Source of the DNA: Paenibacillus pedocola
GTDB taxonomy: Bacteria > Bacillota > Bacilli > Paenibacillales > Paenibacillaceae
Direction: 5' to 3'
Assembly: GCF_031599675.1 (NCBI RefSeq)
Contig: NZ_CP134223.1
Coordinates: 2,852,001 to 2,916,000, forward strand
DNA: 64,000 nucleotides
Part shown: positions 1-8,290 of the stretch, piece by piece
How the letters are laid out: each line of letters begins with the position of its first letter
How positions within the stretch are numbered: the stretch's first letter is position 1
Program-made: the position numbers and the translations under genes
The notes under the pieces: model-generated
What the model saw: the letters and a program-made list of their open reading frames with translations, nothing else
The model's database searches: none
Told to the model about the DNA's origin: nothing

Positions 1-2
1 GC

Positions 3-56
3 GCCGGCGACTTCAGCCGCGGCGCGGCTATGAGTCCAGGGACGGTGCTAGGTTGA
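3..56 (+). CDS. fmt: Methionyl-tRNA formyltransferase, C-terminal end only
   Basis: Only the last 17 codons lie in the window. They read AGDFSRGAAMSPGTVLG followed by TGA at 54-56, resembling the C-terminus of Fmt, where a 'DF.RG....PGT.LG' ending is common. Fmt formylates initiator Met-tRNA in the cytoplasm. The stop overlaps the TTG start of rsmB in a TTGA overlap, and fmt-rsmB is the known order in Bacillus. The call rests on a short tail plus gene order. Confidence 0.7.
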   Translation, partial: AGDFSRGAAMSPGTVLG

Positions 57-1549
57 GCGCGGGCGGCAATAATGCGGGCCGTGGAGGGCACCGGCCTCAG
101 AGCAAGAGTGGAGCTGGTAAGGCTGCGGGCAGTACAGCACCTGCCGGAACCAAATCTGGAGCGGATCGCAAGAATATCCGCAAGAGCACCAAGCAGGCGG
201 CGGGTTCTGCCAGGGAGGTTGCGCTTGATGTTCTCGTGCGGGTCGAGCAGGAAGGGGCTTACAGCAATCTCCTGCTGAACAGCAGTTTGCAGAAGTCAGC
301 GCTTAGCCGTGAAGATTCAGGGCTGGTAACGGAACTTGTATACGGTACTATTTCGCGGATGCTCACCCTGGATCACGTCCTGGGAGATTTCGTGAGCAAG
401 GGCATCACGAAGCTGCAGCCTTGGGTACGAAATCTGCTGCGCCTAAGCCTGTATCAGATTATGTATTTGGACCGTATTCCATCCCATGCGGCTGTTAATG
501 AGGCGGTTAATATCGCTAAGAAGCGCGGTCATCAGGGTATTTCCGGTATGGTTAACGGTGTACTCCGCAGCGTCCTGCGCGCAGGCGATCTGCCGGTACT
601 TAGCAAGAATATTAGTGAGGCTGAGAGAATTTCCATTATCCATTCCCATCCGCTCTGGATGGTAGAGCGCTGGAGTGCAGAGTATGGGATCGAGACAGCA
701 GAGGCTATGTGCGCCGCTAACAATGAACCCCCGGCAGTCAGTGTTCGTGTGAACACAACGATGATCAGCCGTGATGGTCTGCTGGCGCAAATGCAGGAGT
801 CAGGACTGGATGCTGCTGCCTCTAAAGTAAGCCCGTATGGTATCGTGGTCAAAGGGGGCGGTAATCTGGCCCTGTCTGCCTGGTACAAGGACGGATATCT
901 GTCTGTGCAGGACGAGAGCTCCATGCTGGTCGCCGAAGCTGTAGAACCAGAGCCGGGAATGAGGGTGCTTGATTGCTGTGCAGCTCCCGGCGGTAAAAGC
1001 GCGCACATGGGTGAGCTGATGAAGGATGAAGGATATATTTATGCGAATGATCTGCATGCCCACAAAGCCAAACTGATCTCCGATCAGGCGGAACGCCTGG
1101 GGCTGGACAGCATCACTACAGGCAGCAGTGACGCGCTTGAACTTGCAGCAGCGCTGCCGCCGGAATCCTTTGACCGGATTCTGCTGGATGCGCCCTGCTC
1201 CGGTCTTGGGGTCATCCGCCGCAAACCGGATCTTAAATGGCGTAAGCAGCCTGATGACGTAGCCAGCGTAAGCGCTCTTCAGGGAGAACTGCTGCAGTCG
1301 GTGTCACGGCTGCTGAAGCCGGGCGGTGTGCTGGTGTACAGTACCTGTACAACTGAACAGGCCGAGAACAGCGGGATTGTGGCTGAATTTTTAGAACGGA
1401 ACCCGGATTTCGTTCCGGTGAGCTTTGAGACGCCTGTCTGGGAGCGTCTCGGCGGAACGGCGCTGGCCGCAGGTCAGGGAATTCAGCTGCTGCCGCAGCA
1501 TTTTGGAAGCGACGGATTTTATATTGCCCGGCTCCGGCGACTCTTGTAA
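53..1549 (+). CDS. rsmB: 16S rRNA (cytosine-967-C5)-methyltransferase RsmB
   Basis: SAM-dependent enzyme that methylates C967 of 16S rRNA. The order is a low-complexity basic Gly/Ala/Lys-rich leader of about 50 residues, an NusB-like RNA-binding domain, then a Rossmann methyltransferase domain with the SAM loop LDCCAAPGGKSAHM. The two family cysteines are present: LDAPCSGLG near residue 382 (motif IV) and YSTCTTEQAENSG near 432 (motif VI). At 498 residues it is slightly long because of the leader. The TTG start is chosen because it overlaps the fmt stop (TTGA), implying translational coupling. The frame stays open to the window edge, so an upstream start cannot be fully excluded. A terminator follows at 1581. 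Confidence 0.95.
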   Translation: MSAGGNNAGRGGHRPQSKSGAGKAAGSTAPAGTKSGADRKNIRKSTKQAAGSAREVALDVLVRVEQEGAYSNLLLNSSLQKSALSREDSGLVTELVYGTISRMLTLDHVLGDFVSKGITKLQPWVRNLLRLSLYQIMYLDRIPSHAAVNEAVNIAKKRGHQGISGMVNGVLRSVLRAGDLPVLSKNISEAERISIIHSHPLWMVERWSAEYGIETAEAMCAANNEPPAVSVRVNTTMISRDGLLAQMQESGLDAAASKVSPYGIVVKGGGNLALSAWYKDGYLSVQDESSMLVAEAVEPEPGMRVLDCCAAPGGKSAHMGELMKDEGYIYANDLHAHKAKLISDQAERLGLDSITTGSSDALELAAALPPESFDRILLDAPCSGLGVIRRKPDLKWRKQPDDVASVSALQGELLQSVSRLLKPGGVLVYSTCTTEQAENSGIVAEFLERNPDFVPVSFETPVWERLGGTALAAGQGIQLLPQHFGSDGFYIARLRRLL

Positions 1550-1580
1550 AATAGTAAACCGGCAGGGGAATTACAGATGT

Positions 1581-1619
1581 CCCGCCCGCAGATTTTAGTG
1601 CGCGGCGGGCTTTTCTTTT
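1581..1619 (+). terminator. Rho-independent terminator after rsmB
   Basis: CCCGCC plus CGCA pairs with TGCG plus GGCGGG (one bulged C), followed by CTTTTCTTTT. It separates rsmB from rlmN, so rlmN probably has its own promoter in 1620-1790, although no convincing -35/-10 pair was found there. The rlmN leader also holds the inverted repeat CGTCCTT-TT-AAGGACG at 1694-1709. Confidence 0.8.
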
Positions 1620-1798
1620 ACCGTCTCTGATATTTGTGTTAAAATAGGAAGAATGAGAAATAATACGCATATCCGTTAGGATAATCGTCATATCGTCCTT
1701 TTAAGGACGGTATTCGTTTTGTGCTGATACAGAAGCTGGTCCGCAGTCGTCCCGACCCATTGATTTTATACTTTATGAAAGAACAGGTGCTAAATATA

Positions 1799-2839
1799 AT
1801 GAAACCTTTAATATATGATTTCTCTTTGGAAGAGTTGCAGCAGTGGGCCAAAGATAACGGAGAGCCTGCTTTCCGCGGCGGCCAGATTTTCGACTGGCTG
1901 TACGTGAAACGCGTCAATGACTTTGAGTCCATGAGTAACCTGTCCAAGGCGCTCCGCGCCAAGCTGACGGAGCAGTTCAGCATTAATGCATTGACTGAGA
2001 TTACAAAACTGGAGTCTAAGGACGGAACCGTTAAATTCCTGTTCGGTCTGCATGATGATCATGCGATCGAGACAGTTATTATGAAACACAATTATGGAAA
2101 CAGCGTATGTGTTACGACACAGGTAGGGTGCCGGATTGGCTGTACATTTTGTGCCTCTACACTGGGCGGACTAAAGCGCGACCTTACAGCCGGCGAGATC
2201 GTTGCCCAGGTTGTCCGTTCCCAGCAGATTCTGGATGCACGCGGTGAACGCGTCAGCAGTATCGTAATTATGGGTACGGGAGAGCCGTTTGAGAATTATG
2301 ACGCCACGATGCGGTTCCTGCGTTTGATGATTCATGAGAAGGGACTCAATATCGGCCAGCGTCATATCACAGTATCTACAAGCGGAATTGTGCCGAACAT
2401 CTACAAATTTGCTGAGGAAGACACACAAATCAATCTGGCGATTTCGATTCATGCACCCAATGATGCGTTGCGCTCCAAGCTGATGCCGGTCAACCGGCGT
2501 TACCCGTTCGATGATGTAATTGAGTCCTTGCGTTATTATCAGGCCAAGACAGGCCGCCGGATCAGCTTCGAATATGCGCTGATTGGCGGAGTCAATGACC
2601 AGCCGGAGCATGCGAAAGAACTGGCCGGTGTGCTCAAGACCATGCTGTGCCATGTCAACCTGATTCCGGTCAATCATGTACCGGAGCGCAAATATGTGCG
2701 GACTTCCCGCAATGATATTTTTGAATTTCAGCGTATTCTGGCCGACCAGGGTGTGAATGTAACGATCCGCCGTGAGCAGGGCCATGATATTGCGGCCGCA
2801 TGCGGACAGCTGCGCGCCAAACATATGGAGTTGGGGTGA
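1799..2839 (+). CDS. rlmN: Dual-specificity 23S rRNA/tRNA A-C2 methyltransferase RlmN
   Basis: Radical SAM enzyme that makes 2-methyladenosine at A2503 of 23S rRNA and, in characterised members, at A37 of some tRNAs. The 4Fe-4S motif CRIGCTFC lies near residues 111-118, the GEPFENYD region follows, and the C-terminal DIAAACGQL segment carries the second catalytic cysteine. The open frame extends upstream to 1721, but ATG 1799 has an AGGTG ribosome binding site 9 nt away and gives 346 residues with the usual [13 protein letters not shown]-type N-terminus. The PP2C phosphatase gene follows after 6 nt, suggesting one operon through the PASTA kinase. Confidence 0.95.
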   Translation: MKPLIYDFSLEELQQWAKDNGEPAFRGGQIFDWLYVKRVNDFESMSNLSKALRAKLTEQFSINALTEITKLESKDGTVKFLFGLHDDHAIETVIMKHNYGNSVCVTTQVGCRIGCTFCASTLGGLKRDLTAGEIVAQVVRSQQILDARGERVSSIVIMGTGEPFENYDATMRFLRLMIHEKGLNIGQRHITVSTSGIVPNIYKFAEEDTQINLAISIHAPNDALRSKLMPVNRRYPFDDVIESLRYYQAKTGRRISFEYALIGGVNDQPEHAKELAGVLKTMLCHVNLIPVNHVPERKYVRTSRNDIFEFQRILADQGVNVTIRREQGHDIAAACGQLRAKHMELG

Positions 2840-2845
2840 GGATAT

Positions 2846-3622
2846 TTGATCAGAACAGTTCATGCCAGCGACGTTGGCCGGGTACGTACCGTCAATGAGG
2901 ATTCGGTCTGGATCGGCACAACACGTCACGGTTATACCCTCGGCATTATTGCCGATGGAATGGGTGGACATTTAGCAGGAGACACTGCGAGCAAGCTCGC
3001 GCTGGAGACCATGCGCAGCACACTCGACGGGCTGCCGCCGGATCTTCCGGAGGAAGAGCTTAGAGAAGCGCTGTCGGCTGCCATAATGGAGGCCAACCGC
3101 ACAGTCTTTACCGAGGCTTCGCGCGACGAAAAGTACCATAACATGGGTACGACAGTGGTTGCTGTTCTACTTCAAGGGCCGGCAGGATATATTGGCCATA
3201 TCGGAGACAGCAGAGCCTATCTTGTTAAAGACGGTGCCGCAATTCAATTAACCGAGGATCATACGCTGGTCAATGAGCTGTTCAAAAACGGCCAGATCAG
3301 CCAGGAGGAGCTTGGCAATCATCCGCGCCGCAATGTACTGACTAGAGCGCTGGGGACGGATGCCGAGGTTAAGGCTGATTTGGCTCCCGTAAGCTTGTCC
3401 CTGGGGGAACTTCTGCTGCTGTGCAGTGACGGTCTGAGCAATTTCGTCAGCCAGGAGCATCTAGGCAAGGTTGCCGGAATTCATGAAATACCGTTAGAGG
3501 AAAGAGCGGATCGATTACTTCAACTGGCACTATTAGCCGGTGGCGGCGACAACATCAGCGTCGCTATGTTAGAACATCAAGGAGAGGCCGCTGTGCCCGA
3601 GACAAAGGAGTGGAATAGATGA
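2846..3622 (+). CDS. prpC: Stp1/PrpC family PP2C Ser/Thr protein phosphatase
   Basis: Metal-dependent cytoplasmic phosphatase that reverses phosphorylation by the adjacent PASTA kinase. PP2C signature elements are visible: NEDS near residue 17, the ADGMGGH metal-binding motif, GDSRAYL, and near the C-terminus CSDGLSNFVS and GGGDNISVAML. The TTG start follows GGGGTGAGGA. The stop overlaps the kinase start as ATGA (3619-3622), the classic phosphatase-kinase coupling of Gram-positives (PrpC-PrkC in Bacillus subtilis). Confidence 0.93.
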   Translation: MIRTVHASDVGRVRTVNEDSVWIGTTRHGYTLGIIADGMGGHLAGDTASKLALETMRSTLDGLPPDLPEEELREALSAAIMEANRTVFTEASRDEKYHNMGTTVVAVLLQGPAGYIGHIGDSRAYLVKDGAAIQLTEDHTLVNELFKNGQISQEELGNHPRRNVLTRALGTDAEVKADLAPVSLSLGELLLLCSDGLSNFVSQEHLGKVAGIHEIPLEERADRLLQLALLAGGGDNISVAMLEHQGEAAVPETKEWNR

Positions 3623-5817
3623 TCGGTCACGAATTGGGCGGCCGTTACCAAGTCATCGAACGGATCGGGGGAGGTGGCATGGCGCTTGTCTACAGAGCCC
3701 ATGACATTTTGCTTAACCGGAACGTCGCCATTAAAGTATTAAGAAATCAGTTTGTACATGACGAGGAGTTCATCCGCCGCTTCCGGCGTGAGGCACAATC
3801 GGCTGCTTCCTTATCGCATCCGAATGTAGTCAGTATCTACGATGTAGGTCAGGAAGAGGATGTCCATTACATCGTGATGGAGTATGTTGAAGGTAAGAAC
3901 CTGAATGAAATTATTAAAGAACGGGCGCCGCTTCAGGTAGATGAATCTATCCGGATTGCTTCCCAGATTTGCGATGCGCTTGATCATGCCCATCAGAATC
4001 AGATTATTCACCGTGATATTAAACCTCATAACATCCTGATTGGACGCAACGGCCGTGTTAAAGTAACGGATTTCGGTATAGCCCGTGCAGTTACTTCTAC
4101 CACAATTACCCAGACTGGTTCTGTAATTGGTTCTGTGCATTATTTTTCACCGGAGCATGCCAAAGGTGTGATGACCGGAGAAAAGTCCGATTTGTATTCG
4201 CTCGGAATAGTACTCTACCAGATGTTAACCGGTGTGCTGCCTTTTTTGGGTGAAAGCCCGATCAGCGTAGCGCTTAAGCATCTGCAGGAGGAATTTGAAG
4301 AGCCTCGGCTGCTGAATCCGCTGATTCCGCAAAGCGTGGAGAATGTGATCCTGCGTTCCATGCGCAAAAATCCGGATGAGCGGTATCAGTCTGCTAAGGA
4401 GATGCTTCAGGATCTGGAGACCTGCCTGCTGCCTGAACGGCGCAGCGAAGCCAAGGCCTTGTTCCATGATGAGGATGATGAAGACCGGACAAGGATTATC
4501 CCGGCGATCAAACCGATTCAGCGTGGTCTGGGCAGCCGCAGCGGCGGGGGTGAAGAGCGGATGCGCCGTATGGATGAGGAGGAAGACGTTCCGCCTGCAC
4601 TGAACAGCAAGAAGAAATGGGGGCGTCCGGCATTATGGATAGGTCTTACCCTGCTTTTATTGCTGGCCATGGGCAGTGTGGTCTGGTATGTGAACTCCAA
4701 GCTGGTGGTTGCCGAAGTCACTGTTCCGGATGTAACTAACCAAACTCTGGAAAAGGCTACCGCAATGCTGGATGAGGTTGGGCTGATCGTGGAGGATCCG
4801 GTTGTAGAGCAATACAACCCGAACTTTGACGAGAATGTCGTCTGGGAGCAGAATAAAAAGAAAGGCACTGTGGTAAAAGAAGGAACGCATGTTGTTCTAA
4901 CAGTGAGCACTGCAAAGCCTACTTCAAATGTGCCTTCATTGTCCGGCAAAACCTATGATGATGCTGTAAAAGCTTTAATGGCGGAAGGTGTGGAACAAAG
5001 CCGCATCAGCCCGGATCCGCGATTTAGCGAAGATTTCCCTGAAGGACAGGTAATCGGCACTGAACCGGCGGAAGGCAGCGAATATGATCCGGAGACAGCT
5101 ACAATTAAGGTCATTGTCAGTAAAGGTGAAGAAAGCAAGCCGATGCCTGACCTGACAGGCAAAACCCAGGATGAAGCCAAGGCAATATTGGAGGGCTTGG
5201 GACTGGTGCTGGATGAGGTCAGTGAAGATACCAGCTACTCCGTCGATAAAGGGAAAATCACGAAGCAATGGCCTTATGAGAAAGACGATATGGTATCTCC
5301 CGGAGATAAGATCTCCATCTCCCTGAGCACAGGATTCCCGCCGGAAGCGTTGAATTATACTTTCAATGTGCCGGTAGCACCTTCAAGCGACGGGAAGAAA
5401 ACTAAAATTCGTATCGTGTATTCCGATGCCCGCAACGATGGGGAGCCTCAGGAGTGGGGGACGCGTACGATAGCGAAGACCCAGGTATTGTCTGTGAATC
5501 TGGTTCTGGCTCCGAATAAAGACGGGGCGGTTTCGATCTACCAGGACGGGGAATACATCGAGGCTTATGAGATCCGCTATTCCGATGCCAAGAACGGCAC
5601 GGTACAGCAGCCAGAACCTCCGGCGACTCAGACACCAGAGCCCACGGTAGCACCTACCGAGACACCGGCAGAACCTACGATTGAACCGGAAATCCTGCCG
5701 CCGGGTTCAGAAGAAGGCGGAAATACAGGCGGTAACAACCAAACTGGGTATATCGTGAACAACGCCTCGGAAGGTCAAAGTAATAAAAAAGGTAAAGTGA
5801 AAAACAATAAGAATTAG
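3619..5817 (+). CDS. prkC: PASTA-domain Ser/Thr protein kinase PrkC
   Basis: Membrane kinase that senses muropeptides or lipid II and phosphorylates cell-wall and translation targets; in Bacillus it also triggers spore germination. The kinase domain (about residues 1-270) has the glycine loop GGGGMALVYRA, AIKVL lysine, HRDIKPHN catalytic loop, DFGIA and a TTTITQTGSVIGS activation segment. One membrane helix lies near 335-357. Three extracellular PASTA repeats follow (about 365-434, 435-503, 507-573), then a beta-rich region of roughly 80 residues and a Pro/Thr/Glu-rich and Asn/Lys-rich tail to residue 732. The tail is longer than in the Bacillus subtilis protein and may be a wall-spanning linker. 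Confidence 0.95.
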   Translation: MIGHELGGRYQVIERIGGGGMALVYRAHDILLNRNVAIKVLRNQFVHDEEFIRRFRREAQSAASLSHPNVVSIYDVGQEEDVHYIVMEYVEGKNLNEIIKERAPLQVDESIRIASQICDALDHAHQNQIIHRDIKPHNILIGRNGRVKVTDFGIARAVTSTTITQTGSVIGSVHYFSPEHAKGVMTGEKSDLYSLGIVLYQMLTGVLPFLGESPISVALKHLQEEFEEPRLLNPLIPQSVENVILRSMRKNPDERYQSAKEMLQDLETCLLPERRSEAKALFHDEDDEDRTRIIPAIKPIQRGLGSRSGGGEERMRRMDEEEDVPPALNSKKKWGRPALWIGLTLLLLLAMGSVVWYVNSKLVVAEVTVPDVTNQTLEKATAMLDEVGLIVEDPVVEQYNPNFDENVVWEQNKKKGTVVKEGTHVVLTVSTAKPTSNVPSLSGKTYDDAVKALMAEGVEQSRISPDPRFSEDFPEGQVIGTEPAEGSEYDPETATIKVIVSKGEESKPMPDLTGKTQDEAKAILEGLGLVLDEVSEDTSYSVDKGKITKQWPYEKDDMVSPGDKISISLSTGFPPEALNYTFNVPVAPSSDGKKTKIRIVYSDARNDGEPQEWGTRTIAKTQVLSVNLVLAPNKDGAVSIYQDGEYIEAYEIRYSDAKNGTVQQPEPPATQTPEPTVAPTETPAEPTIEPEILPPGSEEGGNTGGNNQTGYIVNNASEGQSNKKGKVKNNKN

Positions 5818-5950
5818 AGAAATATCTAATAAAAGAGAAAAGCTGCAGCAGTTCCAGTTCATTAGCGGTAAGGCTGCGGCAGCGAGATGACCCGGGGTGT
5901 TTTTAGCTTGGGTCATTTGCGCAAAATCAGGAGAGGAAGGCTCATTATGT

Positions 5951-6856
5951 ATGCCTGAAGGAATCATTGTAAAAGCGCTGAGCGGTTATTATTATGTAAA
6001 ACCGCTGCATAACGGATTCATTGCGACAGAAGAAGAGGCTGTACAGTGCCGTGGACGGGGGATCCTGAAGAAAAGGGGCGTCGCTCCGCTCGTAGGAGAC
6101 CGAATTATCTACGTTCTGACCGAAAACGGGGAAGGAATGGTTGATGAGATCCTCCCCCGGGAATCGGAATTAATCCGGCCGCCTGTAGCCAATGTCAAAC
6201 TGGCGGTGCTGCTGTTCTCGGTACGTGAGCCGGATATGAATTTGAATCTGCTGGATAAGTTTCTGGTGCATATCGAGCACTCCGGATTGGAACCCCTAAT
6301 TGTACTGACGAAGCAGGATTTGGCCGTTGACGAAGGTGAAGCCACAGCACTCGTGAAAGATCTGTACGAGCGTATCGGATATGAAGTGATGATTACCAGC
6401 TCTTTAACCGGCTCGGGCAGTGATGAGCTGCGCAACCGGCTGGCCGGAGTTATCAGTGTCTTCTCCGGTCAGTCCGGAGTCGGCAAATCGACGCTCTTAA
6501 ATCGGCTGGTGCCTGGGCTTGAGCTGGAAACAGGTGAAATCAGCATGCGGCTGGGGCGGGGGCGTCATACCACCCGCCATGTCGAGCTGATGGACATCGG
6601 GAACGGCGGATTTGTAGCTGATACACCAGGGTTCAGCCAGCTGGATTTTTTAGAACTGGGTGTGGAGGAGCTGTCGGTCTGTTTCCGGGAATTTGCTTCC
6701 TATGCGGAAAATTGCAAGTTCCGCGGCTGCAGCCATCTTCATGAGCCGGGCTGCCGGGTCATAGAGGCCTGGCAGGCCGGTGAGATCGCAGACAGCCGCT
6801 ATGATCACTACAAGCTGTTCTACAATGAAATGAAAGACAAAAAGCGGAGGTACTAA
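5951..6856 (+). CDS. rsgA: Ribosome small subunit-dependent GTPase RsgA
   Basis: Circularly permuted GTPase that checks late 30S maturation. An N-terminal OB-fold is followed by G4 (TKQD), then G1 (GQSGVGKST, near residue 173), the switch region GRGRHTTRHVEL, G3 (DTPG), and a zinc module with CKFRGCSHLHEPGC. The open frame starts earlier, but ATG 5951 gives the normal 301 residues and has a GGAGAGGAAGG ribosome binding site about 10 nt upstream. rpe starts 3 nt after the stop, as in Bacillus. Confidence 0.95.
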   Translation: MPEGIIVKALSGYYYVKPLHNGFIATEEEAVQCRGRGILKKRGVAPLVGDRIIYVLTENGEGMVDEILPRESELIRPPVANVKLAVLLFSVREPDMNLNLLDKFLVHIEHSGLEPLIVLTKQDLAVDEGEATALVKDLYERIGYEVMITSSLTGSGSDELRNRLAGVISVFSGQSGVGKSTLLNRLVPGLELETGEISMRLGRGRHTTRHVELMDIGNGGFVADTPGFSQLDFLELGVEELSVCFREFASYAENCKFRGCSHLHEPGCRVIEAWQAGEIADSRYDHYKLFYNEMKDKKRRY

Positions 6857-6859
6857 CCT

Positions 6860-7528
6860 ATGATATTACTAGCCCCATCCATTTTATCTGCCGATTTCGC
6901 AGCACTTGGTGCTGAAGTCGCGGAGGCTGAGGCCAGCGGCGCAGACTGGATTCATGTAGACGTGATGGACGGCCACTTTGTGCCGAATATTACACTTGGG
7001 CCACCGATTGTTAAGGCGGTAAAGGCGCATACCTCTTTGCCGCTGGATGTTCATTTGATGATTGAAAATCCGGAGCGTTATATCGCTGAGTTCGCAGCTG
7101 CTGGCGCATCTGTTATTACTGTACATGCCGAAGCATGCGTACATCTTCACCGTGTAGTTCACCAGATTAAGGAGCTGGGAATTATGGCGGGAGTGGCGAT
7201 TAATCCGGGAACCCCGGCTTCAGCTGTACGTGAGGTGCTTGAGGATGTGGATATGGTGCTGGTTATGACGGTGAACCCTGGTTTTGGCGGACAGGCTTTT
7301 ATTCCTAATACGATGCGTAAAATCCGCCAGATCCGTGAATGGGCCAATGAAATCAATCACAACAATCTGCGGATTGAAGTCGATGGAGGGGTTGCGGAGA
7401 ACACCGCTCCAATCGTCGCTGAGGCTGGCGCAGACGTGCTGGTGGCCGGCAATGCCGTATTTGGACGTACTGACCGTGCAGCTGCAATACGGGCAATCCG
7501 TGAGGCTGCAGAGAGTGCAGTCCGTTAA
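6860..7528 (+). CDS. rpe: Ribulose-phosphate 3-epimerase
   Basis: Interconverts D-ribulose-5-phosphate and D-xylulose-5-phosphate in the pentose phosphate pathway. The TIM barrel carries the expected metal and catalytic residues: [35 protein letters not shown] and EVDGG. Length is the family norm (222 residues). The start has a GGAGG site 9 nt upstream. It also links to the arabinose branch of this window, because AraD makes xylulose-5-phosphate. A strong terminator follows at 7592. Confidence 0.97.
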   Translation: MILLAPSILSADFAALGAEVAEAEASGADWIHVDVMDGHFVPNITLGPPIVKAVKAHTSLPLDVHLMIENPERYIAEFAAAGASVITVHAEACVHLHRVVHQIKELGIMAGVAINPGTPASAVREVLEDVDMVLVMTVNPGFGGQAFIPNTMRKIRQIREWANEINHNNLRIEVDGGVAENTAPIVAEAGADVLVAGNAVFGRTDRAAAIRAIREAAESAVR

Positions 7529-7591
7529 TTGCAGCTTATGAGCAAGCATTGAGGGATTAAGGTATAGGCCAAGTTATGGCCGCATAAATAT

Positions 7592-7627
7592 GGTTACATG
7601 AGCAGAAATCTCATGTAGCCTTTTTTT
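7592..7627 (+). terminator. Terminator after rpe
   Basis: An 11-bp stem GGTTACATGAG / CTCATGTAGCC (one G-T pair), loop CAGAAAT, then seven Ts. It ends the prpC-prkC-rsgA-rpe transcript and separates it from spoVM. Confidence 0.92.
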
Positions 7628-7728
7628 GTACATCAAGGGAGGTCTGCAGTTCGTCTGGGTTCAATTATGTATACGGAAATTAAGGGAAGTCTCCTACCGT
7701 ATGGCAAGAATTGATGGGAGGGTTAATG

Positions 7729-7809
7729 ATGAAATTTTACACGTTTAAGCTGCCAAGATTTTTGGGAGGTTTTGTTAAGGCGATATTGAACACGTTTCAG
7801 AAGAGCTGA
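7729..7809 (+). CDS. spoVM: Stage V sporulation protein M (26 residues)
   Basis: The translation is MKFYTFKLPRFLGG followed by FVKAILNTFQKS. It closely matches Bacillus SpoVM, including the proline near position 9 and the LGG turn. SpoVM is an amphipathic helix that recognises the convex forespore membrane, anchors SpoIVA and starts spore coat assembly. A GGGAGGG site lies 6 nt before ATG 7729; an adjacent in-frame ATG at 7726 is too close to it. Its place between rpe and rpmB matches Bacillus. It is flanked by terminators on both sides. A mother-cell sigma-E promoter would be expected in 7628-7715, but none was recognised with confidence. Confidence 0.93.
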   Translation: MKFYTFKLPRFLGGFVKAILNTFQKS

Positions 7810-7833
7810 GTTCATAACCGAACAGAGAACATG

Positions 7834-7869
7834 AAAAAAAGCACCTTACGAATGTAAAGGGTGCTTTTT
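7834..7869. terminator. Bidirectional terminator between spoVM and rpmB
   Basis: AAAAAGCACC..TTAC pairs with GTAA..GGGTGCTTTTT. A run of As on the left and Ts on the right lets it serve spoVM on the plus strand and rpmB on the minus strand. Confidence 0.85.
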
Positions 7870-7910
7870 GCTTCATATGAGATATCGCTGGGCCCTGGAA
7901 TAATCCAAGA

Positions 7911-8099
7911 CTAAACGCGTTCAACTTTGCCGGCTTTCAAAGCACGGGTGCTGACGTACACGCGTTTTGGTTTTCCGTTCACGAGAATACGGACCTTCTG
8001 AACGTTAACTCCCCAAGAACGACGGTTGCGGTTGTTTGCGTGAGACACGTGGTTACCGCTGCTTGGCTTCTTGCCTGTTACTGCACATTTGCGGGACAT
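7911..8099 (-). CDS. rpmB: 50S ribosomal protein bL28
   Basis: A 62-residue basic protein starting [20 protein letters not shown] and ending with the typical [20 protein letters not shown] segment, near-identical in design to Bacillus L28. It keeps only one cysteine of the zinc-type CxxC pairs. It is read opposite to its neighbours, as in Bacillus subtilis. A consensus AAGGAGGTG site lies just before the ATG, and a good sigma-A promoter sits at 8148-8177. Confidence 0.97.
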   Translation of the reverse strand: MSRKCAVTGKKPSSGNHVSHANNRNRRSWGVNVQKVRILVNGKPKRVYVSTRALKAGKVERV

Positions 8100-8147
8100 A
8101 GATTACACCTCCTTGTTACTTACACCTGCGTAAAACAATACTTAAAT

Positions 8148-8177
8148 ATAATATCACAGCAAAATTTGCTACGTCAA
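8148..8177 (-). promoter_or_regulatory. Sigma-A promoter of rpmB
   Basis: On the minus strand TTGACG (8172-8177) is followed by an 18-nt spacer and TATTAT (8148-8153), about 50 nt before the rpmB ATG. Confidence 0.7.
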
Positions 8178-8290
8178 CCGATTCAAAAACATTTATTTCT
8201 TTTGGCTCTTATAGTACAATGTAAATTAGTGCATTATGTCCAGTTAATCATAGAATTGATTAGGCATGAAGTTAGGAAGGGGAATTCTCA

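Noticed and set aside
5818-5950. Terminator or attenuator between prkC and rsgA
   Set aside because: Only short, weak pairing (GACCC/GGGTC) with no T-run; read-through into rsgA is more likely.
7701-7748. 15-codon frame overlapping the spoVM start
   Set aside because: Weakly placed ribosome binding site, out of frame with spoVM and no conserved sequence.
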